Source: Aurantimonas sp. 22II-16-19i (GTDB lineage Bacteria; Pseudomonadota; Alphaproteobacteria; Rhizobiales; Rhizobiaceae). From it: a stretch of DNA of 64,000 nucleotides. Position 1 is the stretch's first letter. Every line of letters begins with the position of its first letter. The stretch is from assembly GCF_002088275.1 (NCBI RefSeq), contig NZ_AQQS01000031.1, forward strand, positions 1 to 64,000, written 5' to 3'. The notes below the pieces were generated by a model. That model ran no database searches. It was not told the origin of the DNA and saw only the letters and a list, made by a program, of their open reading frames with translations. The position numbers and the translations under genes were made by a program. Shown piece by piece: positions 1 to 8,835 of the stretch.

Positions 1-2
1 TC

Positions 3-2273
3 GCGACGGCGGAAGACGTGGCGGTGTCGGGCTCGGTGGCGGCGAGCGACGTCGAGGGCGACGCGCTGACTTATGGGCTGGCCGATGGCGGCGAGCCGGC
101 GAACGGCCAGGTGACGGTCTTTGCCGACGGCAGCTACACCTACACGCCGGATGCCGACTTTGCCGGGGAGGACAGCTTCACGGTGCAGGTCTCCGACGTC
201 GATGGCGCGACGGACACGATCCTCGTGTCGGTGGCGGTGGCCGGCCAGAACGACGCGCCGACGGCTGCGGACGGAACGGCGTCGGGGACGGAAGACGGCG
301 GGGCGGTGACGATCGACGTCGCGTCCCTGATCGGCGACGTCGAGACGGCGGATGGCGATCTGGTGGTGACGGCGTCGGTCGATCCGCAAGAGGGTTCGGT
401 GACGGTGTCGGGGACGGTGATCAGCTTCACCCCGGCGGCGAACTTCAACGGCACGGCGGATGTCGCCTATGAGGTGCGCGATGCCGGCGGCCTCGTCGCC
501 TCGGCGGTGGTCGGCGTGGCGATCGCGGCGGAGAACGACGGGCCGGCGGCCGCGGCCGATGCGGGCTTTGCCACCGCCGAGGACACGGCCCTCGTCATCA
601 CCGCCGCCGAGCTTCTCGGCAATGACGGCGATGTCGACGGCGACAGCCTGACCATCGCCTCGGTGCAGGACGCGGTCGGCGGCACGGTGGCGCTCGTCGG
701 CGGCAACGTCGTCTTCACCCCGGCGGCCGATGCCACCGGGACGGCCTCCTTCACCTATACGGTGGAGGACGCGGACGGCGCTTCCTCGACCGCCTCGGTC
801 TTTCTGACGATCACGCCCGTCAACGATGCGCCGGCGAGCGGAACGCCGGTGACGGCGAGCGTCGACGAGGACACGAGCGTGACCATCGACGTCCTCGCCG
901 GGGCGAGCGATCCCGAGGGAGACGATCTCTCGGTCATCGCGGCGACCAGCGACGACGGCCAGGTGGCGATCGTCGACAACCAGCTCGTCTTCACGCCGAA
1001 TGCCGACTTCAACGGCATTGCCGAGATCGCCTACACCCTCTCCGATGGCGACAGGACCGTCTCGGCCGTGGCGACGGTGACGGTCAACGGGGTCGCGGAC
1101 CAGGCCGTGATCAGTGGCGACGCCTCCGGCTTCGTCGGCGAGGACGGCATCCTCGCGCCGGGGACGGCGACAGGGTCGCTGATGGTCGACGATCCGGATG
1201 CCGGCGAGGACGTCTTCCTCGTCCAGGCGGGCCAGGCGGCGAGCTACGGCATCTGGTCGGTCGGTGCCGACGGCGACTGGAGCTATACGGTCGACGATGC
1301 CAATGCCGACGTCACGGCGATGAACGACGGCGATGTCCTGACCGACAGCTTCACCGTCACCTCGGCCGACGGGACGACGAAGACGGTGAGTGTCGCGATC
1401 TACGGATCGAACGAGATCATCGTCGGGACGAACGGCAACGACACGCTCGCCGGCACGGCCGGGAGGGACGAGGTGACGGGTCTGCTCGGCGACGACGTGA
1501 TCGACACCTTCGCCGGCGCCGACGTGATCTTCGCCGGCGGCGGTGCCGACACGGTCGATGCCGGTGGCGGCGACGATATCGTCAACGGCGAGGACGCGGC
1601 GGATACCCTGTCCGGCGGTACGGGCGAGGACGAGGTCTATGGCGGCGCCGGCAACGACACCATCGTCGGGAGCCTGGATGGCACCCGCGACTTCTACGAT
1701 GGCGGCAGCGGGACCGACACCGTCGACTATACCGCAACGACGACGAGCGTTCGCGTCAATCTGGGCTTTGCCTATGCGCTCAGCGACGAGATCGGCCTCG
1801 ATCGGATGGCCAATATCGAACGGGTTGTCGGCGGTGCCGATGCCGATTCCCTCACCGGCGGCATGGTCTCCGGTGTGACGCTCGACGGTGGTCAAGGCGA
1901 CGACACGGTCATCGGCGGCACAGGTAACGACGTCTTGCTGGGAGGGATCGGTAACGACGCGATCCGCGGCTTCGCCGGTTTCGACCGGATCGAAGGAGGT
2001 GCTGGCAACGACACGCTGACCGGCGACTTCAATGGCGACACGTTCATCTTTGCCGACGGTTTCGGCAGGGATACGATCACCGATTTCGATGAATTCAACC
2101 AGTTTGAGAAGATCGATCTGGCGGCGGTGACCAACATCACCGATCTGGCGGACCTGTTCGCCAATCACCTGACCCAGGTCGGAGCCAACGCCGTGATCAC
2201 CGATGGGAGCAACACCATCACGATCGTGAATGCGAACATCGGCGATCTCGACGCGAACGACTTCATCTTCTGA
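3..2273 (+). CDS. Large cadherin-like / RTX-repeat surface or secreted protein (5' partial)
   Basis: The frame is open from the first base, and the first residues (ATAEDVAVSGSV) are mid-domain, so the true start lies upstream. About four cadherin-like repeats of roughly 90-100 residues follow, each opening with NDAP- or TAED-like motifs and containing FTPAANFNG-type strands (tandem-95/VCBS type). A VCBS-like segment with YTVDDANADV follows. The last 250 residues hold glycine/aspartate nonapeptides (GGAGNDT, GGTGNDV), the calcium-binding RTX motif, and end in an aliphatic DANDFIF tail. Known family behaviour: such proteins leave by type I secretion using an uncleaved C-terminal signal and act as adhesins or biofilm proteins. 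No ABC/HlyD secretion genes are in view. The specific ligand cannot be inferred. Confidence 0.9.
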   Translation, partial: ATAEDVAVSGSVAASDVEGDALTYGLADGGEPANGQVTVFADGSYTYTPDADFAGEDSFTVQVSDVDGATDTILVSVAVAGQNDAPTAADGTASGTEDGGAVTIDVASLIGDVETADGDLVVTASVDPQEGSVTVSGTVISFTPAANFNGTADVAYEVRDAGGLVASAVVGVAIAAENDGPAAAADAGFATAEDTALVITAAELLGNDGDVDGDSLTIASVQDAVGGTVALVGGNVVFTPAADATGTASFTYTVEDADGASSTASVFLTITPVNDAPASGTPVTASVDEDTSVTIDVLAGASDPEGDDLSVIAATSDDGQVAIVDNQLVFTPNADFNGIAEIAYTLSDGDRTVSAVATVTVNGVADQAVISGDASGFVGEDGILAPGTATGSLMVDDPDAGEDVFLVQAGQAASYGIWSVGADGDWSYTVDDANADVTAMNDGDVLTDSFTVTSADGTTKTVSVAIYGSNEIIVGTNGNDTLAGTAGRDEVTGLLGDDVIDTFAGADVIFAGGGADTVDAGGGDDIVNGEDAADTLSGGTGEDEVYGGAGNDTIVGSLDGTRDFYDGGSGTDTVDYTATTTSVRVNLGFAYALSDEIGLDRMANIERVVGGADADSLTGGMVSGVTLDGGQGDDTVIGGTGNDVLLGGIGNDAIRGFAGFDRIEGGAGNDTLTGDFNGDTFIFADGFGRDTITDFDEFNQFEKIDLAAVTNITDLADLFANHLTQVGANAVITDGSNTITIVNANIGDLDANDFIF

Positions 2274-2299
2274 CGAGGTCGCGTCCGAACCGGAAGAAT

Positions 2300-2330
2300 G
2301 GGCGGGCCGCTTCGTTGCGGCTCGCCCTTT
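2300..2330 (+). terminator. Rho-independent terminator of the RTX gene
   Basis: Eleven-base arms at 2300-2310 and 2317-2327 pair with a single G-T wobble around a TTCGTT loop and are followed by TTT. It starts 26 bases after the stop codon. The rest of the gap up to 2597 shows no gene I can support. Confidence 0.75.
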
Positions 2331-2597
2331 CACGTTCCAGGGGACGCTGGCCGCTCCATGCCGGCGGACGTGCCGTCTGGTGGGGTCATCGAGGCGGGCG
2401 CCATCCAATCCCGGACCCGGCGCGGCGCCACGTCGGGGACCCGGAAGCCCGCCTGCGGCCTTGCGACGAAGACACCGTTTCTTCGGCCATGCCGCAGAGT
2501 AAGACAGGGGTCGACAAGCGTCGATTCCTGCTGTTCTATCGGCCGGATCGGACGCTGATCGGAGCGTCAGGTCGTCCTGCTGATCGAGGCCCCCTGC

Positions 2598-3974
2598 ATG
2601 GTTTCAAGGGATCTGAACCGCCGATGCCGCCATATCGTCGCGGCCGCGATAGTCCTGATCGCCGGGGCAGCCCTGTCTTGCGCGCCGACCCTTGCTGCGC
2701 CGCAATACGAGCGCTGGGAGCTCGAGGTGCTGATCAACCTCCAGGGGTTGCAGATCAACCGCCAATGCGTTCCCAATGGGGGAGCCCAGCACATCCACAT
2801 CCTCGGCGTCAGCACCGATGATACGCTGCTGGACCCGACGACGAAGACGGCGATCCTCTCCGATCTCTCCGAGCTGATCTCGACCCGCACCAACGCGCGG
2901 ACCACCAAGGCCGACAATTTCCAGTCGATCGCCTCGAGCTACAGCGGTTTTGCCGAGGCGAATTCCCGCGAGCTCGACCGGCTGATCGACAGCGCCTCCA
3001 GCGCCGATGTCACGGTGCTCGTGCGGCCCTATCGCGACAGGGGCTCCAGCGTCGATGCCGAGATCCGGCTGTGGGCGCGCGGGGCAGGGGGCGCCGATCC
3101 GGGCCTCAACTGCGTCCAGTCCTTTTCCGTCGAGATCCCCACCCAGAAGGCAGACCCGGCCTGTGCGAGCGCCTTCGCCATGGCGAGGCAGGCCGGCGAT
3201 CCGGGGCGGCTCGAAGCCTTCCGCGACTTCTTTCCACAATGTCCCGAGGTCGCCGAGGCGAACCGCCTCGTCACCGAGCTGAAGGCCAGCGAAGCCGAGA
3301 AGGCGGAGCGCGAGCGCTGCGAGAGAAACTTCGGCCGGGCGAGAGCCGAGGGCACCGTCGCGGCCTATTCGCTCTATCTCGACGAGAACATCGACTGCCC
3401 GGGCAGGGACGTCGTGATGGCCCTGCGCGATCAGGCCGCCCAGGGCGCGGCCTGCGAGACCGCCTATCGCGACGCCCGGCGGCTCGACAGCGTCGGCGCC
3501 TACGAGGCGTTCCTGTCGGACAACCGGGCCTGCCCGCAGGCCGACACCGCCTCCGCCTTCCTGACGATGAAGCGCCAGGAGGAAGAGCGCGTCCGGCAGG
3601 ACCAGGCGAGGGCGGCCACCAATCGGGATCAGGCGCCGTTGCGGGACGATGGGCGGGTGGCGGCGGCGCCGCGCTACGAGCCGGCGCCAGGCTTCGGTGA
3701 GCCGCCGCGCTACGATCCGCCGGCCTATATCCCGCCGGCCCCCGCGGGCGCCAGCTATCGCGGCTATCCGATCCCGGCCGATCTCGCCGCCAGCCAGTGC
3801 GGCCAGCTCTGGTACATGCGCAACCTGATCTTCGATCAGGCCGGCTACTGCTTCAAAACGGCCAAGGGGAGGCGCTACTTCTCCAATGCCGGCTGCACCG
3901 GGGCGAGCCCAGGCGGCGCCGACGCCGCCGAAGTGAGCCGCATCCAGTCGCTGGAGCGGCAAAATGGCTGCTGA
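2598..3974 (+). CDS. Exported protein with C-terminal YARHG-like domain, function unknown
   Basis: 458 residues. A basic start and a hydrophobic stretch (residues 14-33) ending near APTLAAPQ look like a Sec signal peptide, so the protein should be periplasmic. Residues 230-320 contain two loosely repeated units with a CE...FxRA/YRDAR pattern and cysteine pairs, typical of short TPR-like or coiled repeats in rhizobial envelope proteins. Residues 335-385 are Pro/Tyr/Arg-rich and probably disordered. The last 70 residues (CGQLWYMRNLIF...GYCFKT) resemble a YARHG domain with extra cysteines. It overlaps the following peptidase gene by 11 bases, suggesting co-transcription. The function is not known; a cell-wall role is inferred only from the neighbour. 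Confidence 0.75.
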   Translation: MVSRDLNRRCRHIVAAAIVLIAGAALSCAPTLAAPQYERWELEVLINLQGLQINRQCVPNGGAQHIHILGVSTDDTLLDPTTKTAILSDLSELISTRTNARTTKADNFQSIASSYSGFAEANSRELDRLIDSASSADVTVLVRPYRDRGSSVDAEIRLWARGAGGADPGLNCVQSFSVEIPTQKADPACASAFAMARQAGDPGRLEAFRDFFPQCPEVAEANRLVTELKASEAEKAERERCERNFGRARAEGTVAAYSLYLDENIDCPGRDVVMALRDQAAQGAACETAYRDARRLDSVGAYEAFLSDNRACPQADTASAFLTMKRQEEERVRQDQARAATNRDQAPLRDDGRVAAAPRYEPAPGFGEPPRYDPPAYIPPAPAGASYRGYPIPADLAASQCGQLWYMRNLIFDQAGYCFKTAKGRRYFSNAGCTGASPGGADAAEVSRIQSLERQNGC

Positions 3975-4887
3975 GCCCGCCTCCGTCGCCCGGCTGGCGG
4001 CAAGTCGGCGATCTCCGGGGCCACGATCCTCGGGCGTAACGGCATCGTCAGGCCGAAAGCCGGCCCGCCGACAGTTGGCGACGCTGGCTCTCGGTTGTGC
4101 CGCACTCCTGCTCGCGGGTTCCGTCCTCGCCCCGCCCGCCGGTGCCGCCTCGACGGTGCCGTTGTTCGACCGCCTGGAAGCGCTTCGCGCCGCCTTTCCC
4201 GCCGCCGTTCGGGCCATCGGGGCGGACGGGATGGTGATGGCGGACGGCAGCCGCATCGCCATCGACGACGGCGCCGCGAAGGATCACGAGCAAAAGCTCG
4301 CCAATGCCGATCTCGAGGACATGCTGTCGCAGATCTATCCGATCGGCGTCTGCGACACCGGCGCGCCGCCGTCGCGAAATTTCGATCCGGGACGGATCCG
4401 CAACGACGCCTTCTTCCGCTCGCTCTACGGCTCCAGCCCATCGGCGGCGCAGAAGACGCTGGTTTCCGTCGACTGGTTCGGCAGCCGGCTGCCCTTCACC
4501 GCGACCGGGGGCGCCGATGAGGCTCTCGTCGCGGTCGCGCGGGACCTCGCGTCGCAGCCGGCCCTGCGGGACTATCTGACGCCATCCGCCGGCACCTTCA
4601 ACTGGCGCGTGGTCGCCGGCACGAAGCGGCTGTCGGCGCACAGTTTCGGCGCCGCGATCGACGTCAACACCCGCTATGCCGACTACTGGCTCTGGAGCGG
4701 CGGCAAGCCGGGCAACGTGCCGCGTTATCGCAACAGGCTGCCGAAGGCGGTCGTCGCGGCCTTCGAGCGACACGGCTTCATCTGGGGCGGAAAATGGTAT
4801 CACTACGATACCATGCATTTCGAATACCGGCCGGAACTGATCGCCATCGGCCGCCTCGCCGAAAGCCGCGGCTGCCCGCAGGAGTAG
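3964..4887 (+). CDS. M15-family peptidase (VanY / D-Ala-D-Ala carboxypeptidase-like)
   Basis: 307 residues. The C-terminal half carries the zinc-peptidase signature of the M15 family: HSFGAAIDVN near residues 222-231 supplies the His and Asp ligands, and WYHYDTMHFEYRP near 278-290 supplies the catalytic Asp/Glu region and third His. An N-terminal hydrophobic segment (about residues 38-58, ending PPAGAAS) is a likely signal or anchor, so it acts in the periplasm on peptidoglycan cross-bridges. The chosen ATG lies inside the preceding gene (11-base overlap) and puts about 35 residues before the hydrophobic segment; no better in-frame start is visible. Substrate specificity is inferred from the family. 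Confidence 0.82.
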   Translation: MAAEPASVARLAASRRSPGPRSSGVTASSGRKPARRQLATLALGCAALLLAGSVLAPPAGAASTVPLFDRLEALRAAFPAAVRAIGADGMVMADGSRIAIDDGAAKDHEQKLANADLEDMLSQIYPIGVCDTGAPPSRNFDPGRIRNDAFFRSLYGSSPSAAQKTLVSVDWFGSRLPFTATGGADEALVAVARDLASQPALRDYLTPSAGTFNWRVVAGTKRLSAHSFGAAIDVNTRYADYWLWSGGKPGNVPRYRNRLPKAVVAAFERHGFIWGGKWYHYDTMHFEYRPELIAIGRLAESRGCPQE

Positions 4888-4953
4888 ATTCGGGCAGGAG
4901 GCTGCGGCTGGAGACGGGCCGGTCGTCGGAGCACGCCTGATCGTGCGGCGACG

Positions 4954-4972
4954 GATCTGCCGGCGGCAGATC
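4954..4972. repeat. Perfect 9-base inverted repeat
   Basis: GATCTGCCG and its exact complement are separated by one base. A second partial copy of the same half follows at 4973-4990. It lies about 70 bases after the peptidase stop with no T-tract, so it could be a weak terminator or a protein-binding site. The rest of 4888-5240 shows nothing else I can support. Confidence 0.45.
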
Positions 4973-5240
4973 TGCTGGCGGCGGATTGCCGGGAGCGTCG
5001 TCACTCCGCGCCATTTGGACCGGGCGGCTCTGCGCAAAGGACCTCATGCAGCGTCCCGAAGGACCGCCGGGATCTCGGACTCCGCCCTCGCTCATTCCGT
5101 CGACCCGGTCTTCGAACGGGGCGAAGGGGTTGCTGCTCAAGCGCCGCGCGGGCTCGATACCGTCGGCACGAGAGTCAATCGCACGGGCGCTCATGCTTAC
5201 ATCGGTCGTCGCGGATGGACTCGATGCTGGTCGCAGGCCG

Positions 5241-5369
5241 TCAGGAGGCCCGGTTCATGATGCTGACGGGGCGATAGCCGCCGGGCGCCGTGCGAACGGC
5301 GCGAATGCCCAGGAGCTTGGTGAGGTTGAGTTTGATCTTGCGATCGGTCGTATTGCAATTGTTCTGCAT
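5241..5369 (-). CDS. Candidate small protein, 42 residues, function unknown
   Basis: An ATG at 5369 opens a 42-codon frame ending in TGA. About four fifths of its third positions are G or C, matching the bias of real genes here. The product begins MQNNCNTTDRKIKLN and runs into a basic, Leu/Ile-rich segment (LTKLLGIRAV), then a Gly/Pro/Tyr turn region. It has no signal peptide. A weak purine-rich stretch (GAGG, about 8 bases upstream) could serve as ribosome site. The frame stays open for several codons upstream, so the exact start is uncertain. I recognise no family. It sits alone between the M15 peptidase and the phosphatase, with a 330-base AT-richer region upstream that could hold its promoter. 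Confidence 0.4.
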   Translation of the reverse strand: MQNNCNTTDRKIKLNLTKLLGIRAVRTAPGGYRPVSIMNRAS

Positions 5370-5785
5370 CAGACTGCCTCGATCCCCTCGAATGCGATCT
5401 ATGCCCCAGTGCCTCGATTATCGGCGCAGGCGCTGCCCCCCCCCATCTGGATGATGGAACTGGTCGCAACCTTACGGATCATTCGTTGCGGCCTGAACCT
5501 GACGGTTCAGCCCGCACCTGCAGCGCTCTCACGATGGCGCAATTGTCCGCTCGCACCCTCCGTCGAAGCTGCGGCAATCTGGCCGAAGGTGCCGAAACCG
5601 TCAAGTCGTTTCGATGGAATTTCATCGATATCTCGAGGAAATCTTATCGCTTCGATAAATCGTGGCAGCGATCATGTATGGTTAATTGAGGTATTAACTG
5701 CTGAAGCAATCTGTGGTTATACCCGTTGCTGATTTTCTCATCACATCGCGCAGGATGTGTTCAGCGAGGTGGGAATTCCGCTGCG
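5370..5785. other. Non-coding gap with AT-rich segment
   Basis: No convincing gene is visible. A run of ten C (around 5436-5445) precedes a segment from about 5590 to 5750 that is clearly more AT-rich than its surroundings. An inverted repeat (GTTAAT, 6-base spacer, ATTAAC) spans 5681-5698. This could contain a leftward promoter for the 42-residue frame, a small RNA, or an old insertion scar. Confidence 0.35.
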
Positions 5786-7264
5786 TCATATCAGCAGGGG
5801 TCTCGTCCGGCCGGTGTGCTCCAGCTCCCAGCTTGCCGACCATTCCGACCGCCGCCGCTCGAGGACGAGATAGTTGCGCTCGCCGGCATAGGTGGTCCGG
5901 TAGTCCGGTAGCGGCAGGATGCGGATCTTGCGTCCCTCCAGCGGGCTTTCGCCGAAACGCGCAAGGAGGCCGAGCACTCTCGGATAGGCCGCCGAGGGGG
6001 CGGGATGGGAGATGCCGGAGGCGACGAGCTGGTGGAGGATGCCGCCGCCCTTCAGTTTCATCTCGCCCCTGGTGGCGAGATGGATCTCGCCGGAGACCAC
6101 CGTCAGACGGCCCTTGCCGCTTTCCTCCCAGCCCGCGAGCAGCGCCAGGAAGCGTCGCCACTCCTCGCGGTGTGTCCGGCTCTGCCACTGGTCGCGCAGG
6201 TCGTCCTCGTATTCGTTCGACCCGGGCAGGATGTCGGCGGCAAATTCCGCCCAGCTGAGGCGCGGCCCGAGCGCCGGAATGCTGGAGAGGACGAGGATCC
6301 GGTCGCCTTCCGGGGTCTCCGCGAACGCCCTGTCGAGGACGCGCCAGCCGGCCTCGCCCATCACCTGGTGCAGCCGACGCTCGCTGCGCAGGTCCGGTGC
6401 GATGATCGACAGGCCCGGATAGCGGACGACGGTGCCGAGCGAGGTGCCGGTCCGGTCGCGAGCGATCGGCGGCAGCTCGCCCGGTGCGGCGGCGAGCTGG
6501 AAGATCAGGAACATCTCCCGGGCGGCCGCGAAGATCGCCCGGCCGACGGGGCTGTCTAGCAGTTCCGCCGGATGGCTGCCCCAGCCGTCGATGATGTCGT
6601 GGTCGTCCCACATCATGATCGAGGGCACGCTGGCGGCGAGGCTGGCGAAGGCCGGCCGGGAATAGGTGATGAGATAGCGATCGAAGTAGAAGCGCCGGAG
6701 CGTCTCGGTGATGTCGGGCGTCAGCGCGACCGCGCCGCGCTCGGTCTTCGGCAGGCTCTCCCAGCGCTCCACGTCCGGATGGCACCTAAGAACGTCGTCG
6801 GCATAGAGCTGGTCGCCGCCCTGGAGCAAAAGGGCGAATGGCTTCTCGCGGTTCTCGTCCGCCAGGCGCTGCCAGACGAGGTCCCGCTCGCGGAGGTCGC
6901 GATCGAGGTCGTTCTCCTCCTGGCCGTTGCAGGAGACATAGCCGATCCGCATGTCGGGCATGGCGGGCGAGACGACACGATAGCTGCGGTCGTCGACCTG
7001 GTAGGATGCCGTCGTCCCGCTGGGAAGCGACAGGTCGCAGGCATGGAGGGTGCGGCCGAAGAGGGTGACGAGTTCAACCGTTTCGACCGGTCCGGCATCC
7101 GTCGCGACGACAGGTGCCGGCTCGCCGGCAGGGCGCACGATCACGGCCCTGATGCGGTCGGACGTCCCGCTGCCGCCCTGCGCGAACAGGATGGGGCCCG
7201 CACGGCCGAGGAACGGCTGGATCCCGATCGGCGCCGTCGGCGCTTCGCCATGCATGACTGCCAT
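5786..7264 (-). CDS. PhoD-like metallophosphatase (alkaline phosphatase D family)
   Basis: 492 residues from the ATG at 7264; the frame extends to a TTG at 7318, but that region looks non-coding. Family hallmarks read in order: RIGYVSCNGQE, LLLQGGDQLYADD, IMMWDDHDIIDGWGSHP and VVSGEIHLATRG. These are the metal-coordinating Asp/Asn/His blocks of PhoD-type phosphatases and phosphodiesterases. There is no obvious Tat signal (no RRxFL with a hydrophobic core), which differs from secreted PhoD, so a cytoplasmic or atypical location is likely. The substrate is unknown. No phosphate-regulon partner lies next to it. Confidence 0.8.
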   Translation of the reverse strand: MAVMHGEAPTAPIGIQPFLGRAGPILFAQGGSGTSDRIRAVIVRPAGEPAPVVATDAGPVETVELVTLFGRTLHACDLSLPSGTTASYQVDDRSYRVVSPAMPDMRIGYVSCNGQEENDLDRDLRERDLVWQRLADENREKPFALLLQGGDQLYADDVLRCHPDVERWESLPKTERGAVALTPDITETLRRFYFDRYLITYSRPAFASLAASVPSIMMWDDHDIIDGWGSHPAELLDSPVGRAIFAAAREMFLIFQLAAAPGELPPIARDRTGTSLGTVVRYPGLSIIAPDLRSERRLHQVMGEAGWRVLDRAFAETPEGDRILVLSSIPALGPRLSWAEFAADILPGSNEYEDDLRDQWQSRTHREEWRRFLALLAGWEESGKGRLTVVSGEIHLATRGEMKLKGGGILHQLVASGISHPAPSAAYPRVLGLLARFGESPLEGRKIRILPLPDYRTTYAGERNYLVLERRRSEWSASWELEHTGRTRPLLI

Positions 7265-7390
7265 CGATACGCTCTTCGTCCCGCCGCTCGGGCCTGATCC
7301 CCCCGACGGGCGTTTCAAGCTGCGGCCGGATATAGGGAGGCGCTTGGCGTTTGTACCGGCCTGCGGCGAATTCGTCTCAGCCGGCCAGCA

Positions 7391-8311
7391 TCACCAGCGG
7401 GCGAGCCAGGAGTCGCTCGGGCCTGCGTGCGCCTCGGTCGAAGTGCCGGTCGCCGACGCAGCCGCGCCGTCCTCGACCCCGGGCAGATCGCCCGGGACGG
7501 AGGTGCCTGTCTCCTGCGCCACCGCCGCGGCCTCGCCGACACGGCCGCCGCGCTCGTCCGTTTCGGCCGCGGCGGCCTGGCGGGTCTTGAACATGTCGAG
7601 GAACGGGCTCTTCGACGGGGGCGCACTCGCCTCACCCGGCCGTTCGCTCGGAACAGGGGCTGCGGCAGCGCTCGGCGATGCGGGCTCGGCGTAGCCGATG
7701 GCGGTGGTGCCGGGCTTCTGGGGCTTTGTCGATGCCGTGCGCATCAGGTCGATCGCGCCGGAGGCGTTCTGGGCCTGCCTGACCTCCGCCTGGCTGACGA
7801 TCCTCGCCTCCGGATTGCTGCGGCGGGAGATCTTCTCGTAGAAGGCGTTGCCGCCGGCGATCAGCCGGTAGCTCATGTTGCGATAGGGAAAGTTCATGCC
7901 GGCGGTGTGGAAGAACTTCGCCTTGGCGACCGTCTTGTGCCGCTCGCCCCGCAGCACGCGGGCGGCGACCTGCATGGCGAGATCCTCGCCGACGCCCATC
8001 GAGCGGGTCATGACGCCGGGGGCGAACTGTTTGGGCTGGCCGACGACGGCGCAGACATCGTTCGGATAGTCCGCGGAGGCGACCCGGTTCATCACCACGG
8101 TGCCCACCGCCAGCATGCCGTCCTCGCTGGAGCGGTTGGATTCGAAATACATCGCCCGCGCCAGGCATTCCTGCGAGGGGCCGAGATCCCTGGTCGCCAG
8201 CGCCTCGAAGGCCTCGTCGGCGCCGGGAGCCCCGACGCAGCCGGCGAGCGGCAGGGCGAGGGCGACAAGAAGGCCGAGGCGGCAGCTGGTAACGCGGTGT
8301 GTCGTGCTCAT
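7391..8311 (-). CDS. SleB-type cell-wall hydrolase, probable lipoprotein
   Basis: 306 residues from ATG 8311. The start is chosen because it opens a lipoprotein signal: basic residues, a hydrophobic core and a PLAGC lipobox with Cys25. The Hydrolase_2/SleB domain follows directly: ECLARAMYFESNRSSEDGM with the probable catalytic Glu, then VMNRVASADYPNDVCAVV and the HTAGMNFPY region. The last 100 residues are Ala/Pro/Ser/Glu-rich and look disordered. Family role: cleavage of glycan strands (lytic transglycosylase or amidase activity has been reported among SleB relatives). Non-sporulating alphaproteobacteria carry several such paralogues for wall remodelling. It is divergent from the riboswitch operon. 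Confidence 0.85.
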   Translation of the reverse strand: MSTTHRVTSCRLGLLVALALPLAGCVGAPGADEAFEALATRDLGPSQECLARAMYFESNRSSEDGMLAVGTVVMNRVASADYPNDVCAVVGQPKQFAPGVMTRSMGVGEDLAMQVAARVLRGERHKTVAKAKFFHTAGMNFPYRNMSYRLIAGGNAFYEKISRRSNPEARIVSQAEVRQAQNASGAIDLMRTASTKPQKPGTTAIGYAEPASPSAAAAPVPSERPGEASAPPSKSPFLDMFKTRQAAAAETDERGGRVGEAAAVAQETGTSVPGDLPGVEDGAAASATGTSTEAHAGPSDSWLARW

Positions 8312-8597
8312 GACAAACCCGTGATGGCAGATTGCGGCGAGAAGTCGGCACGCCCGTATCGGACTGTAACGTGGCGGACCGACTGTTGCCGCGAGGCCGC
8401 AGGCGATAGCCTCTGGGCATCGCCCTGCAGCCCTTGAGTTTCCGGGCCTCGTCTTATGCTCGGTCTGCTCCGGGCGGCGCGAGACTTTGCCCAAAAATCG
8501 GTCGCCGCTGTGCAAGCTCTGCGCAAGATCCGGGGCTGCGCCGGGCGATGACGGCGCGGGAGGCGGGCAGGAGACAGTCTTGGGAGCCGGCTGCCGA

Positions 8598-8614
8598 CTG
8601 GCACGGTTCTTGAT
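8598..8614 (+). promoter_or_regulatory. Near-consensus sigma-54 (RpoN) promoter
   Basis: CTGGCACG, four bases, then TTGAT matches the YTGGCACG-N4-TTGCW consensus except for A in place of C in the -12 element. The -12 element predicts a transcript start near 8625, one base before the riboswitch P1 stem. The upstream gap 8312-8597 contains no gene and no clean NtrC dyad that I can find; weak TGCGCA/TGCGC half-sites lie around 8520-8550. Confidence 0.6.
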
Positions 8615-8625
8615 TGAGAGCTTCC

Positions 8626-8744
8626 CGTGCGGTGCGTCTAGGGTTCCGGCATTCCTTCCTCGGAATGTGGCTGGTCCGAGAGACGCACTCCCTGTGAGTT
8701 GCAGGGAGACACGGCGGGCCAAAATCCCGGGAGAACGCCGCACG
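8626..8744 (+). promoter_or_regulatory. Guanidine-I riboswitch (ykkC class)
   Basis: All conserved ykkC/guanidine-I blocks appear in order: CTAGGGTTCCG (8638-8648), CTGGTCCGAGAGA (8671-8683), a CTCCCTG/CAGGGAG hairpin (8688-8708), ACACGGCGGG (8709-8718) and AAAATCCCGGGAGA (8721-8734). P1 closes by pairing of 8626-8632 with 8738-8744. The known role is that guanidinium binding turns on downstream guanidine genes. Downstream, a short CCCGC/GCGGG hairpin (8747-8761) and a long-range GTCGCGA/TCGCGAC pairing (8780-8819) just before the ribosome site (8823-8827) suggest translational control, which is inferred. Confidence 0.95.
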
Positions 8745-8835
8745 GACCCGCGATCAGCGGGCCGTCTCCCGGTCCTCTTGTCGCGATGAAACCATCAAGG
8801 CCGCTCCGGCCGTCGCGACGAAAAGGACGATGCCC

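Noticed and set aside
2604-4262. 552-codon minus-strand frame opposite the YARHG and M15 genes
   Set aside because: Antisense to two supported genes with a signal peptide and metal motifs; no similarity to a known family.
5486-5689. 67-codon plus-strand frame in the AT-richer gap
   Set aside because: Third-position bias is mixed and there is no ribosome site; the better candidate in this gap is the minus-strand 42-residue frame.
4986-5732. 248-codon plus-strand frame after the M15 peptidase
   Set aside because: Low-complexity product, no motifs, crosses the poly-C run and the AT-rich segment; codon bias unlike neighbouring genes.
8450-8597. NtrC binding sites upstream of the sigma-54 promoter
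   Set aside because: Only weak TGCGC/GCGCA halves with the wrong spacing; not enough to call an enhancer site.
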